From: Streptosporangiaceae bacterium
GTDB taxonomy: Bacteria; Actinomycetota; Actinomycetes; Streptosporangiales; Streptosporangiaceae
Length of the DNA stretch: 8,815 bases
Assembly (NCBI GenBank): GCA_030038715.1
Contig: JASHSO010000565.1
Span: 1 to 8,815, forward strand
Direction of reading: 5' to 3'
A model generated the notes under the pieces. The model did no database searches, was not told the origin of the DNA, and worked only from the letters and a program-made list of their open reading frames with translations. Both the position numbers and the translations under genes were made by a program. This document shows positions 1 through 6,877 of the stretch, one piece after another (position 1 is the stretch's first letter; each line of letters opens with the position of its first letter).

Positions 1-1
1 G

Positions 2-682
2 CGGCGCTGGAGTGCCCGCTTGGGCGCGGGTGCCGTCGACTCGCTGCGGGAGTCCCTGCTGCCATGGGTCGGGACGATGCCGTGGTCGCCCCCAGAAGTT
101 CATCCGTCAGACGGCTTCTACACTCGCGTCATCCAGGAAGCCGCAGCGGACCAGGAGGGGTCAGCCGACGACGGCGCGGTGCCGCTTCCGGCGCTCCTCG
201 GGCAGGCGCTGACCAGCTTGACCCTTGAGCACGAGCACGAACGTGACTCCAGGGTCTCCCTGCCACTCGCAGCCAACGTCCTGCGGGTCATCGGCGACCA
301 GACCGTTCGCACCCGCGACCTGCCGCCGCGTTCCGGCGTCTCGAAGGAAGGCATCGCCATGGCGACCGGCTTCCTGAGCAGAACGCGACTAGCCGCCCTG
401 GGACCGGGTCCGTCGATCGGGCTGACCGCAGCCGGCCATCGCGCGCTCGACGACTACCGGACGCGCGCGGCCCACGAGGAGGACCGCGCACTGCGGGCTA
501 GCCTGGAAGCGATTGTGTCGCAGCCCGAGGCGATGGCCGAGGGACTGCTACCGCCGGACGGCTGCTGGCGCGGATGCAATCCGTACCTCAGGCAAACCCG
601 GCGCATGCTCGCTGACCCGACCGGCGCCCTGCCGTGGCATCCCATGGTGCTGCACCGCGGTGGATGGCCCGACGCGTCCTAG
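2..682 (+). CDS. Winged-helix (MarR-like) DNA-binding protein, 5' end missing
   Basis: The frame is open to the left edge, so this is the C-terminal part of a longer protein. A TTG at 20 could serve as a start, but the residues before it (RRWSAR) read on naturally into LGAGAVDSLRESL, so I treat the gene as truncated. Numbering from that TTG, residues 84-125 (LAANVLRVIGDQTVRTRDLP, then SGVSKEGIAMATGFL) look like a winged-helix DNA-binding unit, followed by a wing ending in LTAAGHRALDDY (135-146). The C-terminus (PYLRQTRRMLADP, then HPMVLHRGGWPD) matches, from memory, large actinobacterial proteins with two tandem winged helices; the first would lie outside the window. The role is probably DNA binding or transcriptional regulation, with unknown ligand and targets. 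The same-strand neighbour starts 92 nt downstream. I am confident that it is coding, and moderately confident of the family. Confidence 0.8.
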   Translation, partial: RRWSARLGAGAVDSLRESLLPWVGTMPWSPPEVHPSDGFYTRVIQEAAADQEGSADDGAVPLPALLGQALTSLTLEHEHERDSRVSLPLAANVLRVIGDQTVRTRDLPPRSGVSKEGIAMATGFLSRTRLAALGPGPSIGLTAAGHRALDDYRTRAAHEEDRALRASLEAIVSQPEAMAEGLLPPDGCWRGCNPYLRQTRRMLADPTGALPWHPMVLHRGGWPDAS

Positions 683-774
683 CGAAGGCGCCTCGATGGC
701 CCCGATCACCCGGAGCGGATGATGCGGCGCCAGCAGCTGGGGTCTGTACTGTCATCAATGAGCGGGCGGGCGAG

Positions 775-1113
775 ATGGCATTCGATGACGTTATCGAAGA
801 CATCGGGATGGGCGTCGACGCCGCCGGAGTCGCCATCATCGTCGTCGGCGCTGCGATCGCTTGCGGCGCCGCCGTGGTCCGGCTCGTGCATCGCCACTCT
901 GACACCTATCGCCGGTTCCGCGAAGAGCTAGGCCGCACGATCTTGCTCGGGCTGGAGCTGCTTGTGGCCGGCGACATCATTCGCACTGTGGCTGCCGAGC
1001 TCACCCTCACCAGCGTGGCCGTACTGGGCGCGATCGTCGTTATCCGATCGTTCCTGAGCTTCTCGCTCGACATCGAGCTGACGGGCCGCTGGCCATGGCA
1101 GAAGCGGATGTGA
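775..1113 (+). CDS. DUF1622 family small integral membrane protein
   Basis: A 112-residue protein of unknown function. Three hydrophobic segments are visible at about residues 16-38, 54-73 and 78-98. Between and after them lie the hallmarks of DUF1622: an ELGRTILLGLELLVAGDIIRT-type second helix with acidic and basic residues inside the membrane span, then VVIRSFLSFSLDIEL and the terminal GRWPW (105-109). The length agrees with the family's usual 110-120 residues. The frame is open further upstream to 634, but those residues are low-complexity and unlike the family, so I chose ATG 775. It is preceded only by a weak purine-rich GGGCGGGCGAG. A TACTGT at 747-752 could be a -10 element of its own promoter, with no clear -35. 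It might instead be co-transcribed with the winged-helix gene 92 nt upstream. DUF1622 proteins are sometimes guessed to be transport-related; nothing here settles this. Confidence 0.88.
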   Translation: MAFDDVIEDIGMGVDAAGVAIIVVGAAIACGAAVVRLVHRHSDTYRRFREELGRTILLGLELLVAGDIIRTVAAELTLTSVAVLGAIVVIRSFLSFSLDIELTGRWPWQKRM

Positions 1114-1143
1114 CCTCGGCACTCGAGTTTTATGCGGAAATGC

Positions 1144-1168
1144 CGGGTGGACGGGGACCCCGTTCCCG
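1144..1168. terminator. GC-rich hairpin between two convergent genes
   Basis: An inner stem ACGGG/CCCGT (1151-1155 with 1159-1163, loop GAC) is stacked on an outer CGGG/CCCG pair (1144-1147 with 1165-1168), with a small asymmetric internal loop between them. It sits in the 66-nt gap between the DUF1622 stop and the oligopeptidase stop, where a bidirectional terminator would be expected. On the plus strand it is followed only by CTTTA, so there is no real U-tract. A second 5-bp hairpin (GCGCC/GGCGC, 1174-1187) spans the oligopeptidase stop codon. Actinobacterial terminators often lack U-tracts, so this is plausible but unproven. Confidence 0.4.
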
Positions 1169-1179
1169 CTTTAGCGCCT

Positions 1180-3351
1180 TCAGGCGCCCGCGGTCGTCAC
1201 GATCCACGCCAGCACCAGCGCCTGCTCACGCCATGCGTCGTAACGGCCGCTCCGGCCGCCGTGTCCGGCCACCATCTCGGTCTTCAGCAGGAACGGCCCG
1301 CCGCCGGCCGTGGCCTGCAGCCTGGTGATCCACTTGGCCGGTTCGTGGTAGAGCACGCGCGTGTCGTTCAGGCTGGTCAGCACCAAGATCGGCGGATAGG
1401 TCGCACCCGGATCGACGTTCTCGTACGGGCTGTAGGACTTCATGTACCGGTAGACGTCGGCGTCGTGCAGCGGATCGCCCCACTCTTCCCACTCAGGGAC
1501 CGTCAACGGCAGCGTCGGGTCGAGCATCGTGGTCACCGCGTCTACGAACGGCACCTGCGCGACGATGCCGCCGAACGCGTCGGGGGCCATGTTCGCCACC
1601 GCCCCCATCAGCAGCCCGCCAGCCGACGCACCGCGCGCGATCAGCCGCTGCGGCGTGGTCCAGCCTTCCTTGACAACGTGCTGGGCGCAGGCGACGAAGT
1701 CGGCGAAGGTGTTGATCTTCCGGAGCATCTTGCCGTCGTCGTACCAGGCGCGACCCATCTCCCCGCCGCCGCGGACGTGCGCGATCCCGAAGGCGAACCC
1801 TCTGTCGAGTAGCGATATGCGGGGGATCGCGAAGCTCGGATCGGACGAGATCTCGTAGCTTCCGTAGCCATAAAGCAGGAACGGGGCAGAGCCGTCACGC
1901 GGTGTGCCCTTCCGGCAGACCAGCGAGATGGGAATCTTAGTGCCGTCGTCCGCCTGCGCCCACAGCCGATGCTGCTCGTAGTCGGCGGGGTCATAGGGCG
2001 TCCCATCCGGAGCCGGCAATACCGGAGTCTGCTTGAGCTGGGTCAACGTGCCCGTCGCGACGTCACAGTCGAAGACAGTGTCCGGCGTCACCATCGAGGT
2101 GTAGTGCAGCCGGTAGCTGGTCGAGTCGTATTCCGGGTTCGCGCCGGGCGACACGGTGTAGATGGGCTCGGGGAAACCGATGTCCCGGTGTTCGCCCGCA
2201 GCGCCGATGGCGTGCAATCCGGTCAGGCCGTCCCGGCGCAGGTAAACCACCAGGTGGTCAGCGAAGGCATCGACGCCGAGCAGCCGGGTATCGTCGCGGT
2301 GGGCGATCAGCGGTGTCCACCGGTCCGGGTCGCTGGCCGGTGCCTGCGCCAGCTCGAAGTTCAGCGCGCCGTCGTTGTGCAGGATCAGCAGCCTGTCGGT
2401 TCCGTCGGGCCTCACCTGGTGCTCGACGCTGTACTCCACGCCCGTTCGGCGCGGCTTCACCACCCTGAACTCGCCTGTCGGGTTCGCGGCGTCAAGCAGC
2501 CAGAACTCGCTGGTGAGCGAGCTAGCCGAGCTGATCATCAGGTACCGCTTGCTACGTGACAACCCGACGTTGACGTTGAACTTCGCGTCCGGCTCCTCGA
2601 AGACGATCACGTCGTCCGAGGACGGCGTGCCGACCGTGTGCCGCCAGACCCGGTAGGGCCGCCATGCGTCGTCGACAGTTATGTAAAGCAGTGCCGTGCA
2701 GTCGGCCGACCAGGCGCAGTCGTAGTAGGTGTCCGGGATCTCGTCCGGCGCGACCTGGCCAGTGCGCAGATCCTTGAACCGCATCGTGAAGCGCTCGTCG
2801 CCCGAGGTGTCGGTGGAGTAGGCAAGCGACTGGCCGTCCGGGCTTATTTCGAAGGCGCCGAGATCGAAGAACGGACTGTCACCCGCAAGCTCGTTGCAGT
2901 CCAGCAGGACTTCCTCGCCGTCAAGCGGCCCGCCGTCCTGCGTCATCGGTGGTCCCGCGTCATCTGGCCGGACCCGGCGACGGCAGCGAACTGGATACTG
3001 CTTGCCCTCGATCGTCCGCCCGTAGTACCACCAGCCGCCATCGCGGACCGGCACCGACAGGTCCGTCTCCTTGGTCCTGGCCCTGATCTCGCCGAAGATG
3101 GTCTCGCGCAGCTGGTCCTGGTCCGCCGTTACCGCCTGCATGTAGGCGTTCTGCGCCTCCAAGAACGCGATCGTCTCCGGGTTGTCCTTGTCGGCGAGCC
3201 AGGTGTAGTCGTCTACCACCATGTCGCCGTGGTGCGCTCGCTCGACCGGCACTCTCTTGGCAGTAGGCGGCACGGCTTCGGCCGCAGGCGGCACGGCTTC
3301 GGCCGCCGGCGAGACATGCTGGACCTGTGCGCTACCCGGCTGATCGCTCAT
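1180..3351 (-). CDS. ptrB: Oligopeptidase B (S9A prolyl oligopeptidase family serine peptidase)
   Basis: A 723-residue protein, close to the family's usual 680-720. Oligopeptidase B cleaves short peptides after Arg or Lys, normally in the cytosol; I see no signal peptide. After a Pro/Ala-rich leader, the N-terminal region starts at DDYTWL (47-52). A beta-propeller domain follows to roughly residue 430 (e.g. SPDGQSLAYSTDTSGDERF), then the alpha/beta-hydrolase domain. The nucleophile is Ser576 in GASAGG, and QVPFVDAVTTMLD and PLTVPEWEEWGDP downstream are typical of oligopeptidase B rather than prolyl oligopeptidase. Asp663 (SLNDTRV) and His697 (AGHGGRSGRYD) complete the triad, so the enzyme looks intact. 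The frame extends 47 codons further upstream to 3492, but that part lies inside the preceding oxidoreductase gene and is unlike the family; ATG 3351 is preferred. No strong Shine-Dalgarno is visible. The 20-nt overlap with the upstream gene suggests translational coupling. Confidence 0.95.
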   Translation of the reverse strand: MSDQPGSAQVQHVSPAAEAVPPAAEAVPPTAKRVPVERAHHGDMVVDDYTWLADKDNPETIAFLEAQNAYMQAVTADQDQLRETIFGEIRARTKETDLSVPVRDGGWWYYGRTIEGKQYPVRCRRRVRPDDAGPPMTQDGGPLDGEEVLLDCNELAGDSPFFDLGAFEISPDGQSLAYSTDTSGDERFTMRFKDLRTGQVAPDEIPDTYYDCAWSADCTALLYITVDDAWRPYRVWRHTVGTPSSDDVIVFEEPDAKFNVNVGLSRSKRYLMISSASSLTSEFWLLDAANPTGEFRVVKPRRTGVEYSVEHQVRPDGTDRLLILHNDGALNFELAQAPASDPDRWTPLIAHRDDTRLLGVDAFADHLVVYLRRDGLTGLHAIGAAGEHRDIGFPEPIYTVSPGANPEYDSTSYRLHYTSMVTPDTVFDCDVATGTLTQLKQTPVLPAPDGTPYDPADYEQHRLWAQADDGTKIPISLVCRKGTPRDGSAPFLLYGYGSYEISSDPSFAIPRISLLDRGFAFGIAHVRGGGEMGRAWYDDGKMLRKINTFADFVACAQHVVKEGWTTPQRLIARGASAGGLLMGAVANMAPDAFGGIVAQVPFVDAVTTMLDPTLPLTVPEWEEWGDPLHDADVYRYMKSYSPYENVDPGATYPPILVLTSLNDTRVLYHEPAKWITRLQATAGGGPFLLKTEMVAGHGGRSGRYDAWREQALVLAWIVTTAGA
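3265..3306 (-). repeat. Exact tandem duplication of a 21-nt unit in the peptidase N-terminus
   Basis: Two perfect copies, 3265-3285 and 3286-3306, lie inside the oligopeptidase gene. Because 21 is a multiple of three, they encode AAEAVPP twice (residues 16-22 and 23-29), lengthening a flexible Pro/Ala leader without a frameshift. A degenerate extra partial copy may follow (PPTAKRVP). The identity at all 21 positions suggests a recent slippage event. Confidence 0.9.
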
Positions 3352-5017
3352 GAGTGTCGAGCCTACGCCAGCGCGCTTCGCTGGCCGCCTGCCGCCAGCC
3401 AGCCGGGTGCCGCCAGCGGCCGGCCCGGCGGTCCGCGCGGATCTGCCTGACCACGTTGCGGCCTGGGATGCCGGTGACACCCCCGCCGCCATGGGTAGCC
3501 GAGCCGGCCTGGTACAGGCCGCCTACCGGAGTGCGCAGGTCGGCGTATCCAGCCGCGGGTCGCGCATGGAACATCTGGCCGAGGCTGAGCTCGCCGTGGA
3601 AGATGTTTCCGCCGACCAGCCCGTATTCCTGCTGCATCGTGTGCGGCCCGAGCACTTGCCGATGCTGAATGGAGTCGGTGAACCCGGGCGCAACGGCCTC
3701 CATCCGCGCGACGACCCGGTCGGCATAGGCGTCAAGCTCACCGTTGTCGGGCTTGTCCGCGTAGCGGTGCGGTACCCACTGGGTGAACATGGACATGACG
3801 TGTCGGCCAGGCGGAGCGAGGGTGTCGTCGAACACGCTCGGGATGCAGATGTCGGCGAACGGGACGGCCGACGGCCGTCCGGCGACCGCGTCCTGGAACG
3901 CGTCCTCGATGCCGTCCAGGCTCTCGGCGAGAACGATCGTCCCGCCGTGTACCTGCGGGTCGTAGTCCGGGTGGCTGGCAAAGCGGGGCAGCCTGTCCAG
4001 GGCAAGGTTGATCTTCACGGTACCGCTGCGGGTCTGCCAGTGGCGGATGTCGTCGAGGAACTCCGCGGGTAGTGCCGTAGGGTCGAGCAGGTCGAGGAAC
4101 GCGATCTTCGGGTGCACCGTGGTGATCACGATGTCAGCGTCGATGTCCTCGCCGGATTCCAGGGTCACGCCGGCTACCTGGCCCGCTGATGTAGTCCGGA
4201 TCCTGACCACCGCGGTACCGGTGCGGACCTCCGCGCCGAACCCGCGCGCCGCCCCGGCAATCGCCTGGGTCACCCCGCCCATGCCGCCGCGGGGGAAGCC
4301 CCAAGCGCCAGCTTGCCCGTCGACACCGCCGATGTGATGGTGCAGCATGACGTAGGCCGTGCCGGCCGAGCGCGGGCCCGCCCAGGTCCCGATCACGCCG
4401 GAGACTGACAGCAGCCCGCGCATGGCGTCCGACTCGAAGTACTGGTCGAGCAGGTCGGCGATGCTGCCGGTCAGCAGCCTGGTGACGTCGACCGCTCCGC
4501 GCTCGTCCAGCTTGCCCAGGTGCCGCAGCAGCATGGCCTGCCGGGCAAGGTCCGCGGGCCGCCGGGAGCCCAGCCTGGGCGGGATCTCCTCGAGCATGGG
4601 CGCCAGCACGTTCGCGATCTTCTGCAGATGCCCCTCGTAGGCGGGGTAGGCGCTGGCGTCGGATGCGGAGAACTTACTGATCTCCGCGTGCCGCGCGGCC
4701 GGATCCTCCGGCAGGCGCAGGTACCTGCCGTCGGCCCGGGGGGCGAAGTACGGGCCCTGCGGGAAGACGTGGTATCCGTGCCTTGCCAGCGCGAGGTCGG
4801 CGACAAGGTCGGGCGGCAGCAGCGACACCACGTAAGACAGCGAGGTCACCAGGTACTCCGGACCGAACGGGCGCTCGCTGACCGCGGCGCCGCCGACCAC
4901 GTCACGCCGCTCGCAGACCAGCACGTCCAGCCCGCCCCTGGCCAGGTAGGCGGCGGCGACCAGCCCGTTGTGCCCGCCGCCGACCACGACGACGTCCCGG
5001 CGGCGTGAGCTGCTCAT
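3332..5017 (-). CDS. FAD-dependent oxidoreductase, phytoene desaturase / PYROXD2-like (COG1233)
   Basis: A 561-residue flavoprotein. The N-terminus carries the dinucleotide-binding fold VVVVGGGHNGLVAAAYLARGG, with GGGHNG at 13-18. Glu36 at the end of the second strand (VCERR) would bind the FAD ribose, and VGGAA follows at 41-45. The C-terminal FAD motif is GGLYQAGSATHGGGGVTGIP with GRN (499-521). This domain order belongs to the CrtI/PYROXD2 group. No carotenoid genes lie nearby and the sequence reads closer to PYROXD2-like proteins, so carotenoid desaturation should not be assumed; the substrate is unknown. Relatives usually stop soon after GRN, whereas this protein has a 35-residue Arg/Trp/Ala-rich tail. 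The last 20 nt overlap the oligopeptidase start in another frame. It is probably the first gene of a two-gene operon. ATG 5017 gives a standard N-terminus, but no strong Shine-Dalgarno is visible. Confidence 0.92.
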   Translation of the reverse strand: MSSSRRRDVVVVGGGHNGLVAAAYLARGGLDVLVCERRDVVGGAAVSERPFGPEYLVTSLSYVVSLLPPDLVADLALARHGYHVFPQGPYFAPRADGRYLRLPEDPAARHAEISKFSASDASAYPAYEGHLQKIANVLAPMLEEIPPRLGSRRPADLARQAMLLRHLGKLDERGAVDVTRLLTGSIADLLDQYFESDAMRGLLSVSGVIGTWAGPRSAGTAYVMLHHHIGGVDGQAGAWGFPRGGMGGVTQAIAGAARGFGAEVRTGTAVVRIRTTSAGQVAGVTLESGEDIDADIVITTVHPKIAFLDLLDPTALPAEFLDDIRHWQTRSGTVKINLALDRLPRFASHPDYDPQVHGGTIVLAESLDGIEDAFQDAVAGRPSAVPFADICIPSVFDDTLAPPGRHVMSMFTQWVPHRYADKPDNGELDAYADRVVARMEAVAPGFTDSIQHRQVLGPHTMQQEYGLVGGNIFHGELSLGQMFHARPAAGYADLRTPVGGLYQAGSATHGGGGVTGIPGRNVVRQIRADRRAGRWRHPAGWRQAASEARWRRLDTHERSAG

Positions 5018-5200
5018 GAGCAGCAGTCTGCCCTACCGGTCTGGGTCTCCTCTAACTGACGGCTGGTCATCGGCCCCGGCCTTGGCACCGGCTCGACCCG
5101 CGGCCTGTGCGCGGTTTCGCGCCCAGGAACCCGCAGGTCGCCGAGCCTGATCACCCTGGGCCAGTGCCGTCAGCCCTGGCGATAGGCTGCACAGTCCAGA

Positions 5201-5217
5201 CCTCCCGCCGCGGGAGG
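5201..5217. promoter_or_regulatory. Perfect 7-bp hairpin in the divergent intergenic region
   Basis: CCTCCCG (5201-5207) pairs exactly with CGGGAGG (5211-5217) across a 3-nt CCG loop, so it is both an RNA hairpin and a near-palindromic DNA site. It lies in the 235-nt region (5018-5252) between the divergent oxidoreductase and membrane-protein genes. Possible -10 elements on the plus strand are TAGGCT at 5183-5188, which would place the hairpin in the leader, and TAGCCT at 5230-5235, which would place it near the -35. Neither has a good -35. It could be an operator, a leader structure or a terminator for upstream readthrough. The rest of the intergenic region shows nothing I can name. Confidence 0.4.
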
Positions 5218-5252
5218 CTCGCGGTCGGTTAGCCTGACGGGGAGGAGGACCG

Positions 5253-5726
5253 GTGCTCGTCGATATCCTGCTCGCCGCTGTGCTTGTCGCGCTCGCCGCC
5301 GCTGGCGTGCTGGTCTGGGTCAGGCGTGCGGCCTCCTGCGGGCGGCCGCTTGACGTGGCTGCAAGCGAGCCCGACCAGGTCTTCTGGGGCGGCGTGATGT
5401 GCCGGTACCTGATCACGAGCGGACTTCTCGCGCGGCTGGAACTCTTCGACTGGGGCGTCCGCGTCCGCGGAACCATGCTGAGCCGCTGGCTCGTGCCGAC
5501 GTGGGTGGCGCGGTATGACGAACTGGCGATCGCGGAGCGGGTTACGCTGCCCTGGAGCAGGATCGCGGTGTGGTTCAGGCTGCGGGGCGCGGAGCCGGGC
5601 GGCATCGGCTTCCTAAGCGAGCGGAGCGAAGAGATACTGCGTGCGCTCGAGCGGCACGAGGTACCGGTAGACCGTGCAGTCGCCCAGGTCAGGCGGGTCG
5701 ATGAACTGTATGGCCCATCGCGATAG
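5253..5726 (+). CDS. Single-pass membrane-anchored hypothetical protein
   Basis: A 157-residue protein I do not recognise by name. The start is GTG 5253, supported by an excellent Shine-Dalgarno (overlapping GGAGG copies in 5241-5248, 4-7 nt spacing). Residues 3-23 (VDILLAAVLVALAAAGVLVWV) form one transmembrane helix followed by RR, suggesting a cytoplasmic C-terminal domain by the positive-inside rule. The soluble part (about 50-157) has short beta-like stretches (LELFDWGVRVRG, WVARYDELA, LPWSRIAVWFRLRG), then an alpha-helical end (SEEILRALERHEVPVDRAVAQVRRVDELYG). The alternation resembles small PH-like domains found in actinobacterial membrane proteins, but that is an impression. It is transcribed divergently from the oxidoreductase and convergently to the methyltransferase, so it is probably monocistronic. 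Confidence 0.85.
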   Translation: MLVDILLAAVLVALAAAGVLVWVRRAASCGRPLDVAASEPDQVFWGGVMCRYLITSGLLARLELFDWGVRVRGTMLSRWLVPTWVARYDELAIAERVTLPWSRIAVWFRLRGAEPGGIGFLSERSEEILRALERHEVPVDRAVAQVRRVDELYGPSR

Positions 5727-5754
5727 TGGCGCTGCCCCGGAGGCTGTCACCCGC

Positions 5755-6354
5755 TTATCTGCGCGCTGTCACCACACCGATGATCACAGCGTAGCGATCG
5801 TGCCACTGCAGGTCGTGGAATCCGGCAGCCGTCAGCATGCGCGTAGCGCGCCCTCGAGTGCGGGCCTTGCCGCGCCGACTCCCGATCACCGTGGGCGCCA
5901 GCCAGGCCGAGAACAGGTCCGCCAGCACGAGCCGACCGCCAGGAACCAGGACCCTGGCGCACTGCGTCAGGCCGGCCTGCTGGTCGGCCCAGTGGTCGAA
6001 CGATGTCGTGCTGACGACCAAGTCAAAGGCTTGGGCTGACCAGGGAAGATCCTCGGCAGTGCCGGGCAGGAACCGGAGTCGGTCATCGGTTGCGAGTGCC
6101 TGCGCGGTGCTGATCATGGCCGTCGCCGCGTCTATGCCTGCCAGTGCGACGGCGTCGGGACAGCGCGCACCGAGCCGGCGCAGCAGGTAGCCGGTGCCGC
6201 AGCCGACGTCGAGGACCCGCCGCGGCTTCGGAGCCAGCGTCAGGGCCAAGTCGGCGGTGCGGTCGGCTATCTGGTGGTGCAGCCGACCGCGCCAGCCGGC
6301 CTCATAGCCGGGCGCGCGTATATCGAACGCCGCGACGTCGCGATCACGGGCCAC
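5755..6354 (-). CDS. Class I SAM-dependent methyltransferase
   Basis: A 199-residue protein with a Rossmann-like methyltransferase fold. Motif I, which binds S-adenosylmethionine, is VLDVGCGTG (47-55). The acidic residue after strand 2 is Asp75 (LAGIDAATAM), motif II lies in GTAEDLPW (98-105), and ARVLVPGGRLVLADLF (133-148) is the usual post-motif strand. The set fits the Methyltransf_11/25 group, which methylates small molecules; the substrate cannot be read from sequence. The frame stays open upstream to 6618, but that extension runs through the acetyltransferase gene in another frame and is composed of non-protein-like residues. GTG 6354 is preferred because GGAAGGA lies 6 nt before it and DVAAFDIRAPGYEAGW is a typical start for this family. 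The gene begins 49 nt after the acetyltransferase stop and is probably co-transcribed with it. Confidence 0.93.
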   Translation of the reverse strand: MARDRDVAAFDIRAPGYEAGWRGRLHHQIADRTADLALTLAPKPRRVLDVGCGTGYLLRRLGARCPDAVALAGIDAATAMISTAQALATDDRLRFLPGTAEDLPWSAQAFDLVVSTTSFDHWADQQAGLTQCARVLVPGGRLVLADLFSAWLAPTVIGSRRGKARTRGRATRMLTAAGFHDLQWHDRYAVIIGVVTARR

Positions 6355-6360
6355 GTGTGA

Positions 6361-6367
6361 TCCTTCC
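6361..6367 (-). promoter_or_regulatory. Ribosome binding site that fixes the methyltransferase start
   Basis: GGAAGGA on the minus strand, 6 nt before GTG 6354. It is the best Shine-Dalgarno-like sequence upstream of the conserved methyltransferase domain and supports the short 199-residue protein over the long frame reaching 6618. Confidence 0.7.
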
Positions 6368-6403
6368 AGCCGTGCTGCGCCGGGAACCGCTAGCCGGACG
6401 GGA

Positions 6404-6811
6404 TCATTGCAGGGGCAGTAGCCCCGCGTTGACCGGGGTGAAACCGCATGCGCCCAGGTAGAACGGGCGCAGGTGGTAACCGAAGTCGACGTGCAGGTAC
6501 TCACATCCAGCCGCCGTGGCACCGTCACGGGCGCGCGCGACCAGTTTGGTACCCACTCCCTGGCCGCGAGCATCGGCGGCCACCATCGTGTCTTGCAGCC
6601 ACGCGTGCACCAAGCCATCCCACACTACGTTGACAAAGCCCACGAGTTGCTGGCCTTGCCGGGCAACGACCCATCCCAGGCTGTGGCGGTGCACCAGCTC
6701 GACCCAGTTCCATTCCGCGTCGCTGTACACCCTGGTATTGAAAGCTTCGGCATGCAAGGCGTTGACCTCGTGATTGGTAAACAGGCCGCGCCACTCGTAG
6801 ACAATCGCCAC
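6404..6811 (-). CDS. GNAT family N-acetyltransferase
   Basis: A 135-residue single-domain acetyltransferase of the Gcn5-related superfamily, which transfers acetyl from acetyl-CoA to an amine. The acetyl-CoA pyrophosphate-binding motif is DTMVAADARGQGVGTKLV (74-91), with the R-x-x-G-x-G signature at Arg82, Gly85 and Gly87. Upstream the central strand reads GWVVARQGQQLVGFVNVVWDG, and the end LHVDFGYHLRPFYLGACGF is the typical C-terminal arm. The YEWRGLFTNHEVNALHAEAF opening matches a well-populated actinobacterial subgroup as I remember it. The frame runs to 6877, but GTG 6811 begins the family-like sequence; its Shine-Dalgarno is weak. It is the first gene of a probable GNAT-methyltransferase operon. 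Its substrate is unknown, and nothing visible supports antibiotic resistance or a toxin role. Confidence 0.93.
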   Translation of the reverse strand: MAIVYEWRGLFTNHEVNALHAEAFNTRVYSDAEWNWVELVHRHSLGWVVARQGQQLVGFVNVVWDGLVHAWLQDTMVAADARGQGVGTKLVARARDGATAAGCEYLHVDFGYHLRPFYLGACGFTPVNAGLLPLQ

Positions 6812-6844
6812 AACGCGGCAACCTAGCACCGGCAAAGGTCCACC

Positions 6845-6874
6845 ACGATCACGAGTGCGGACTGCCGACGTCAA
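6845..6874 (-). promoter_or_regulatory. Candidate vegetative promoter for the GNAT-methyltransferase pair
   Basis: On the minus strand, TTGACG (6869-6874) is a near-consensus actinobacterial -35. After 18 nt comes GATCGT (6845-6850), a weak -10 keeping the A at position 2 and T at position 6. Transcription would start near 6838, giving a leader of about 27 nt before GTG 6811. The -35 is good and the -10 poor. Confidence 0.4.
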
Positions 6875-6877
6875 CAA

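Noticed and set aside
1132..3450. Long plus-strand open frames opposite the oligopeptidase gene (about 1132-1812, 1969-2559 and 2638-3450)
   Set aside because: They are antisense shadows of a GC-rich gene, rich in Arg, Val and Gly, with no domain, while the minus-strand protein has complete family motifs.
3332..5017. A carotenoid biosynthesis (crtI) assignment for the flavoprotein
   Set aside because: The fold is shared, but no other carotenoid gene is present and the motifs look more like the PYROXD2 branch, so the gene symbol is withheld.
6355..6618. Upstream extension of the methyltransferase frame to 6618
   Set aside because: It lies inside the acetyltransferase gene in another frame, and GTG 6354 has a good Shine-Dalgarno.
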